A stretch of DNA of 64,000 nt from Alviniconcha marisindica (taxonomy: Eukaryota; Mollusca; Gastropoda; Provannidae): positions 240,001-304,000 of the forward strand of contig JABMCL010001037.1 of assembly GCA_018857735.1 (NCBI GenBank). Direction: 5' to 3'. Position numbers and translations under genes: made by a program. Each line of letters opens with the position of its first letter. The first letter of the stretch is position 1. Of this stretch, positions 58,247 through 64,000 are shown in pieces. The notes below the pieces were generated by a model. That model had not been told where the DNA came from. It did no database searches and saw only the letters and a list, made by a program, of their open reading frames with translations.

Positions 58247-58345
58247 TTTGTGAATCCCCGTTCTGGACCAAAGCGGCCGTAATCCGAATGACCATTCATC
58301 TCTCCAGGGTTCAAACCTGGCATAATCCAACACACTCACTCAGTT
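58247..58345 (-). CDS. EPS8: EPS8 first coding exon (5' UTR plus N-terminus)
   Basis: The exon starts after a good acceptor (TTGTGTTTCAG, AG at 58347-58346) and ends at a GTGAGT donor at 58246. The likely start ATG is at 58299 and begins MNGHSDYGRFGPERGFT, then two bases (AA) of a split codon. Vertebrate EPS8 also begins MNGH, which supports this start. A second ATG lies eight codons upstream in the same frame at 58323, with an in-frame TGA four codons before it, so translation could begin at either. The split codon is completed by the T that opens the microexon at 57495, giving Asn. The acceptor in front implies at least one non-coding exon further right, but the exon could instead begin at a transcription start. 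There is no known domain here; it is a polar disordered leader. Confidence 0.77.
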
Positions 58346-58929
58346 CTGAAACACAAGGTGACCAAAATCAGTAAGTGGACCATCACAGCACTTACTCAAT
58401 TCTGAATCTCAAATGATAGACCATAAAGTAGACATCATAAGGGCATCATAATGAACACAGCTGCAGAATTGGCTTTGACTGAGTAAATAGGCACAAAAAC
58501 AAGCATATCATGAAGCACCACGATGAATACAGCTGTCAAACCTGCTCTGGGCAACTGGACACACATGCGAGCGTGCACACACACACGCACACGGAGCGTG
58601 TCCTCTAGTTTTACTGGAAGTTTGATTTAAACAGCAGTTAGTGAGTTACTGTCCACTCTTTTCTAATTATGAATTTCAGTGATCTGCAGTAACAGCAATA
58701 ATCAGAAAGCACATGACAATTTTCTGTCAAGTAAAAGCTTCAAAGCAGATGACAAGGGGGTTGTTTGTATTAAATAATTAATAATAAGACCTTCTGCAAC
58801 AGGGAAGACTGAAAACAACACATCAAACCACATCCAATAAACCTACCACTGACACTGTACCAGTTTACAACCAGCAATTCTTGGCTGTATGCAGTACAGA
58901 AAAGGGGTGTTTGAGAATACATACGGTAT

Positions 58930-59085
58930 GTACTGACATAGTACATGTCATGTGTACATTGATTTTCTAGAAGTAGAAGCAAAAGTGCTGACGTAGTGCA
59001 TGTCGTGTGTACAGTCTTTCACTAGAAGTAGAAGCAGTAGTGCATGTCGTGTGTAGTGTTTCACTAGAAGTAGAAGCAAAGTCCC
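58930..59085. repeat. ~44-bp tandem repeat, three copies
   Basis: AGTGCATGTCGTGTGTACAG followed by TCTTTCACTAGAAGTAGAAG occurs at 58995 and 59039, with a diverged first copy at 58940. Confidence 0.88.
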
Positions 59086-60348
59086 TGGTCAGGCCCAGGC
59101 CCACTGAAGATGTACACTGTGACAAAGGGCCCTGGAGCCGGTCATGATCCACCTGTCCGACATAAATACTGCCCACTGTCACACTGAGCTGGCTACCTGC
59201 TGGTACAGGGGAGGTGAGAGGATGGCAATTAATCTGAACATCAAAATGTTCCTGCTTGACAACAGTCTCTGAGCGTGGGCAGTGTCAGCTGGCAGTGTCT
59301 GCCAGAGATATTTTGCACCGATGCTCCCAGGCACAGCATGTCTACTGCCCCGAGTTTATGTCTGGGAGAGTTAGTATGTAATTGGATTTAGTTTTTTGTC
59401 TCCTGTCAGCCATACTGAGGGTCACCACAAGATAGAAGTCTGGGAGAACTCTGCCATAGCAGACTCATATAAATACCAACAAGCAAATGCAAATCTAATG
59501 CAATGCTATTCAAATATAATTACAGATATACACTGAGCTACCTCATTCAGCAGCTTTAATGCATGGGCAGGTATTAAGTTAGAGACAGAACATTTAACCC
59601 TCTTTTCAAAGACACACCCATGTGGGGTGGTAAAGCAAAACTGCTCTTTGGGATATATATAGGCACTGCCTGGCAGGTTGGGGCATAGTGGGTATTCAAA
59701 TTTTAAATCAGCTGCTTGTGTACTGATTTGCAAATTTTCCTTCCACAAATTGCTTCAGGCAAAACCACAGGCAAAATTTGCATTTGATCAAACTTAACTC
59801 ATCATCTGCTCCTTATCTGAATTTGCCAAAATATTTCAACTACGTGGCTTTTATGCATACAGATATATATCAGTGGATCAGTTGATTTTTTTTATTTTTT
59901 TTAGTTAAATGAATAATTATTGAAACATATTGTCATTGGAACCTGTGTAAATCTTCAAGTTCTCAAAAACTCTTATCCAAATATTATTAAAATGTGTTGC
60001 GTTGTATCCTAATAAATAACATTCTTTGAACCTTTTATGTGTTTGATTTTAATATTATTAAGTTCAGAGCTTTTTCTGAAACCTGCTCAGAATGTCATGC
60101 TCAGCTATTCTGAAGGGGCACAGCAGGGGAGCCTCTTATCTATGAGGAGTTTTAAAACACCCATATCAATGTTCTGATTTGGACTTAGAGAGTTATATTT
60201 CCTTGTTTCAGTGTGTGTGTATGTGTGCTTTAACCCATAGAATGTCAGTAGGAATAACAAAAAGTTAGCAATATTTATTTCATTAAAAAAAAGTTTTTTA
60301 CACACCTATATTCTCAATAACATAATTCATGAATTTTCATGTTCATAG

Positions 60349-60403
60349 CAAAAGATGCACATATTTGAATCAATGAAAGATGCACATATTTGAATCAATG
60401 AAT
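60349..60403. repeat. 26-bp duplication
   Basis: AAGATGCACATATTTGAATC followed by AATGAA occurs twice in tandem. Confidence 0.9.
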
Positions 60404-60654
60404 GCGACAACGATTCACCGATGATGTACTGTGAGGGTTACTGCTACTGCTAGAGCTACTGGTTTGACTGCATGCTGTCGACCTAACTGATTATTACACT
60501 TGAACCCCTTTTCATCATTATTTGTAAAATAAAGTCTGTTCCTGTCCACATCTTGCTTGTGAAAGACAATTTTATTAAAATCAAAACCTTTCAACTTTAA
60601 ACTGTTCTCTGTCTTGATTTTTCTTTTCTTTTGGAGAAGGCATGGAAGGTGTTG

Positions 60655-60683
60655 TGTGTGTGGGGGGGGGGGGGGGGGGGGAG
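60655..60683. repeat. Poly-G tract
   Basis: A G run of about 20 directly precedes a SINE-like head. Confidence 0.85.
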
Positions 60684-60689
60684 GTAGTC

Positions 60690-61035
60690 AGCTGTTTGTG
60701 TGCTGCTTTGGTGATCCAATGAAAGAGCTCTGGCAAGGGTTCAACTCCCCATTGAGACAGGGTTTAAATGGATTTTTTCCGTTCTTCTGAGTCAACTTGT
60801 GTGAGACCCATTATGCTTGTCTCACCTTCCTGTATTCAGTGTGCACTAACTGAAAATCAATGAACATGTTAAAAATCCCATGTTCACCTTAAGTTTGATA
60901 TTTAAAGAGAAACTGGCCCTTGCAACTTAAATTGTCCTGAGGCATCCGTGTGCAGCTGACAGGATCCATGTTAAAATCCAGTCACTAACTTGCACCCTAA
61001 CATCCTGTCAACCATACAGGGTCACCTGAGGATTG
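60690..61035 (+). mobile_element. tRNA-derived SINE-like element (family C)
   Basis: A tRNA-like head with box B GGTTCAACTCCCC near 60738 is followed by a body and the end CCTGTCAACCATACAGGGTC with ACCTGAGG. That end is the reverse complement of the dispersed core at 32071, 41560 and 55715. Box A is degraded (GCTTTGGTGATCCAA). The 3' end is not certain. Confidence 0.65.
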
Positions 61036-62089
61036 TTTTTTTGTTGTCGTTTTGTTAAAGAGAAAACCTCGCAGCTGGAGATACAGAAAACAAACATCAC
61101 AAATAGCAACAGAATATTAGTATTAACAGAAGTGATGATTTGACTACTCCACCAGGAAGCAAGAAGACCTACAGCTGTTTTCAACCTTCCACTTACAGGT
61201 ATACCACAGGGGGTGAAAGTATAGCACTTAACAGGATGACTTGCACACAGGCAGTCTATATTCACCCCTGTACCACTACCACCCCTTCAAAAGAGTGGGG
61301 GGGTGGGGGGGTCACTCAAGGAAGGGGGCCTCACTCAGGAAGGGGGGGGGATGGAGACAGCACAGATAACTTTGCTGTACTTTGGCTGGGCCAGGCATTA
61401 ACTTTGCCTTTGTGTGGCTCCAGCAGTGCAAAGTTACAGGCCTTGGCTTAATGCTCTCTCTCTCTCTCCCCTCTGCTAAAATCCAGGTCTCTCCTGTGGT
61501 GAAATCTACACCTAACATGACACTTTGATAGATAACTCACAAAATATGTGACTTGAATTGAATTGTTCTGGGTATCTACAAATCAAAGGCGATATGTGTT
61601 CATGTGAACTCAACAGGTTGAAAACAGTTGCAGGATTTCTTGCAAACTAGTCTAACTGTTAAGTTGATTTCCATTAAAAGTTTATTGTTGATGAATACAA
61701 ATTACAATGATTATGTAAATTGTGAAAGATGACCTCGGTAAAGTGTAATACAGTACTCAATTTATAAAACTTCAAGCTGGAAAGAAACACAGTGGTGAGA
61801 GTGAGTATACTGTATATTTAATTTCCAACGAACTGATTTTCAAAAGTTTCATTCAATTTTGTTGTTGTCTAGTCCAGTGTGTAAAAAAGAGATGAAAATG
61901 ATGATGATCTTACTCTGAAGCAATAAATGAGGTGACATTTTCCCAGAATTGTATACACACAACCAGTCTTCATAAAACCAGGATGAAACAGACTGGCTGA
62001 TGTCCTGCAAGACACTCCTTTAATTAATATCATCCTCTTCTCAAGATTATGGATCATTTTGTGTCTCATCACAGTTCAGGAAGCTTTCA

Positions 62090-62320
62090 TTTATTATATT
62101 TATGTTGATCACTTTTACACAGTGTTATTCTCCACTCTCAAGCCGTCTCACTGAGTCACTGCGCGTCACATGTTTTTTAGTGCATGTTTGGGGGTTATTT
62201 CAGTGTTTTCATAATCCACCAAACTCTGACAAAGACCACAGCACCTTTAACAAGTGTATGTGATCTTTTTGCATACATGTGCATACACACAGGGAACCTT
62301 AGTTTATACAAGTAATTATA
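62090..62320 (-). mobile_element. SINE family A-like tail fragment
   Basis: GTTATTCTCCACTCTCAAGC, CACTGAGTCACTGCGC and TAATCCACCAAACTCTGACA are diverged versions of the segment at 23515-23640. The head is absent. Confidence 0.7.
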
Positions 62321-62511
62321 CTTTTTTATAGTCTCACTCTCATCCAGAGAACTTATATAATTATGTAGTATAATGGTAGATTAATCATCAACATACTTGT
62401 GATCTTCTGAGTGTACTGTAGTATTAATACAAGTACTGCTGTAGTTAGAATGCAACAGAATATCATTACTTATAACAACTAATTGGCTGAACTCAGCTTC
62501 TAAGACTATGT

Positions 62512-62842
62512 CAGCCAGTTTGGCCTAGTGGTAAGGTGTTAGGCTGGTATTGGTAAGCAGAGGACCTCAGTTTGAATCCGCTTCGGCTCTCCTTTCTCTT
62601 CAAAAGTTGTGGTCTGTGGACACTATTTTGTGACTTTGTCCCTCACAATTAATAAAACATTAAAATGGCTCTCATCACTGCCCATCTTAATGCTGGTGTC
62701 ACTCATGATTCTGGAGTGACAGTGTAGTGATAGGTATTTATAATCTCCCTCTTCCCCCACCTCCCCCCCCCCCCCCACTACCTAACAAGCCTTATGGTTT
62801 TTGTGGATGTTAAGTACCATGTTAATGATGTTTACTTACTTA
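62512..62842 (+). mobile_element. Full-length SINE family B with target-site duplication
   Basis: The head GCCAGTTTGGCCTAGTGGTA, box B-like AGTTTGAATCC (one change from consensus), the body and the end TGTTAAGTACCATGTTAATG are present. A CTAAGACT repeat flanks it (62500-62507 and 62843-62850). A C run of about 13 lies inside, near 62765. Confidence 0.87.
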
Positions 62843-63895
62843 CTAAGACTGTCATTTAAACCAATGGTAAAATCAGTCACAGATCTTAACACAGGCTATG
62901 GTGTCTAGAAACAGAACAGTATTGGACAAGCTGGAGCACAATGACTGGCCAGGGCCCAGCCAATCTCAGGGAAAATGGACCTTCAGGGCCACCTTTTCCA
63001 CAGTCACTCAGTCCACTGGCATTAGCATCACGAAAATACCCAGAAGTGTAAACAAACCAGAAACCTAGTTTTATACAGAACTACACCAGGTGTGCCCAGG
63101 CCCTATGGGAGAGGCCCCTGTTCTTGTCTTGTGACTTGTCAAAGTCACTAATGTCAGTCTCACCCTTACTGGGTCTGAGCTGTGGCCCAAAGTAAAGGAG
63201 TGGTCACTCAGTAAGTGCATTCCACAGTGTAATGTCAAGCATACACGCATAGTAACTAGTATCATTGTATTGTGAATGCTCACTGATTCCCCAGTAAAAT
63301 ACTGATTTTATCCAGTCAAATATACTTAAATACATGTATGTGTATTTAAAACTATAGTTTCTCATTTACAGTGGTTACAATGTGAATGTTTTTTGCAAAA
63401 CAAAACAAAATCTTTAAATTTGCATTGGATCACAACTGGTACCTTTAAAGTTGCTGCACATACTCAGAACCAGTCTGCTGAATGAGTCAGCTTGTTTCTT
63501 TACACAGGGATTGGCATGATCTACCACACAAAAAGTATGACTGATTTTTAGCTTTTGGTTAGCTGTGTGAAAAACAGCTATCGGTACTAATATTTCTGTG
63601 CTGATAAACATCGACCAGATTCAGACTCTAACCTGTATCTTAGCTGAAATAACAGAAAAATAAGTTCATTCCAACTGGAAAAAAAGTAAATCAGTTCAAC
63701 TTCAAGTAAGAAGCAGAATAAATGTGACTACCTGAAATGATGATTTTATCTGGTGACATCTTGTACTGCCTAATTGGGCAACCATCACAGAATGTGATAA
63801 ATATGTCAATGAACCAGTGATGTCACACAATATCCACAACTGAATGGCACATGAATAGCTACTTTATACCAGTGCTGACAGAAGTTGTGTACATG

Positions 63896-63946
<51 letters not shown>
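63896..63946. repeat. (GT)n microsatellite
   Basis: About 25 GT units near the right edge. Confidence 0.95.
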
Positions 63947-64000
63947 GCTGAATATTCATTAGTAACTGGTAGTCAAAGTATAGATCTGCTACCGTGTTGT

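Larger units (their letters stand above)
58346..64000. other. Region upstream of the first coding EPS8 exon
   Basis: It is probably a 5' intron or the promoter region. It has fewer microsatellites than the rest of the window and is AT-richer. Apart from the repeats listed, I see no exon, RNA gene or clear promoter in 58380-58920, 59190-60340, 61040-62090 or 62860-63890. A few GC-richer stretches (59090-59180, 62940-63010) have short open frames without family resemblance. Confidence 0.5.

Noticed and set aside
58300..58322. Box B-like GGTTTGAACC / GGTTCAAACC near the EPS8 start
   Set aside because: It is a palindromic word inside the EPS8 5' UTR or leader, with no tRNA-like fold around it.
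59506..59748. 80-codon minus-strand frame
   Set aside because: It has no codon bias, splice context or recognisable family; length is within chance for AT-poor DNA.

Overview
This is animal genomic DNA dominated by introns and repeats. Nothing in it looks prokaryotic or organellar. The density of dinucleotide microsatellites, the several tRNA-derived SINE families and an EPS8/arouser-type gene with very long introns suggest a lophotrochozoan, perhaps a gastropod mollusc. The organism call is inference, not proof.

I can support one protein-coding gene, on the minus strand across most of the window. It is a homologue of EPS8 (epidermal growth factor receptor kinase substrate 8; the insect relative is arouser), an actin-regulatory adaptor with a PTB domain. 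I assembled it from splice signals, reading-frame phase and family resemblance. In transcription order the exons are: 58345-58247 (5' UTR and start), 57495-57460 (36-nt microexon), 32456-32317, 16039-15950, 12943-12816, 6943-6776, 4786-4722, and 2556 to about 1662 (a long low-complexity exon). All junctions are phase-compatible. The first 225 or so codons hold a disordered DPYR-containing N-terminus and then the whole PTB domain (about residues 90-225). The long exon adds about 300 residues of Ser/Thr/Gln/Asn-rich linker with an internal duplicated motif. The central region, SH3 domain and C-terminal helical domain must lie beyond base 1.

Layout from left to right. 1-1.66 kb: intron with GA repeat and two minisatellites. 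1.66-2.56 kb: long EPS8 exon. 2.6-12.9 kb: three PTB exons separated by large minisatellites (25, 45, about 32 and 63 bp units). 12.9-32.3 kb: two introns with SINEs, 50-bp and 69-bp arrays, a cluster of TGTCGCGACA palindromes and many GA/GT/CA tracts. 32.3-57.5 kb: a 25-kb intron with 43-bp, 165-bp and 117-bp arrays, fold-back MITEs, a LINE 3' fragment and a nested SINE insertion. 57.5-58.3 kb: the first two exons found. 58.3-64 kb: probably promoter-proximal or 5' intron DNA, with visibly fewer simple repeats.

Most long open frames in the window are artefacts of microsatellites, or of minisatellites whose unit is a multiple of three. I found no convincing new biological system. The most interesting items are the long repeat-bearing EPS8 linker exon, the 36-nt microexon, the TGTCGCGACA palindrome cluster, MITE termini amplified inside a tandem array, and a SINE inserted into another SINE with a visible target-site duplication.
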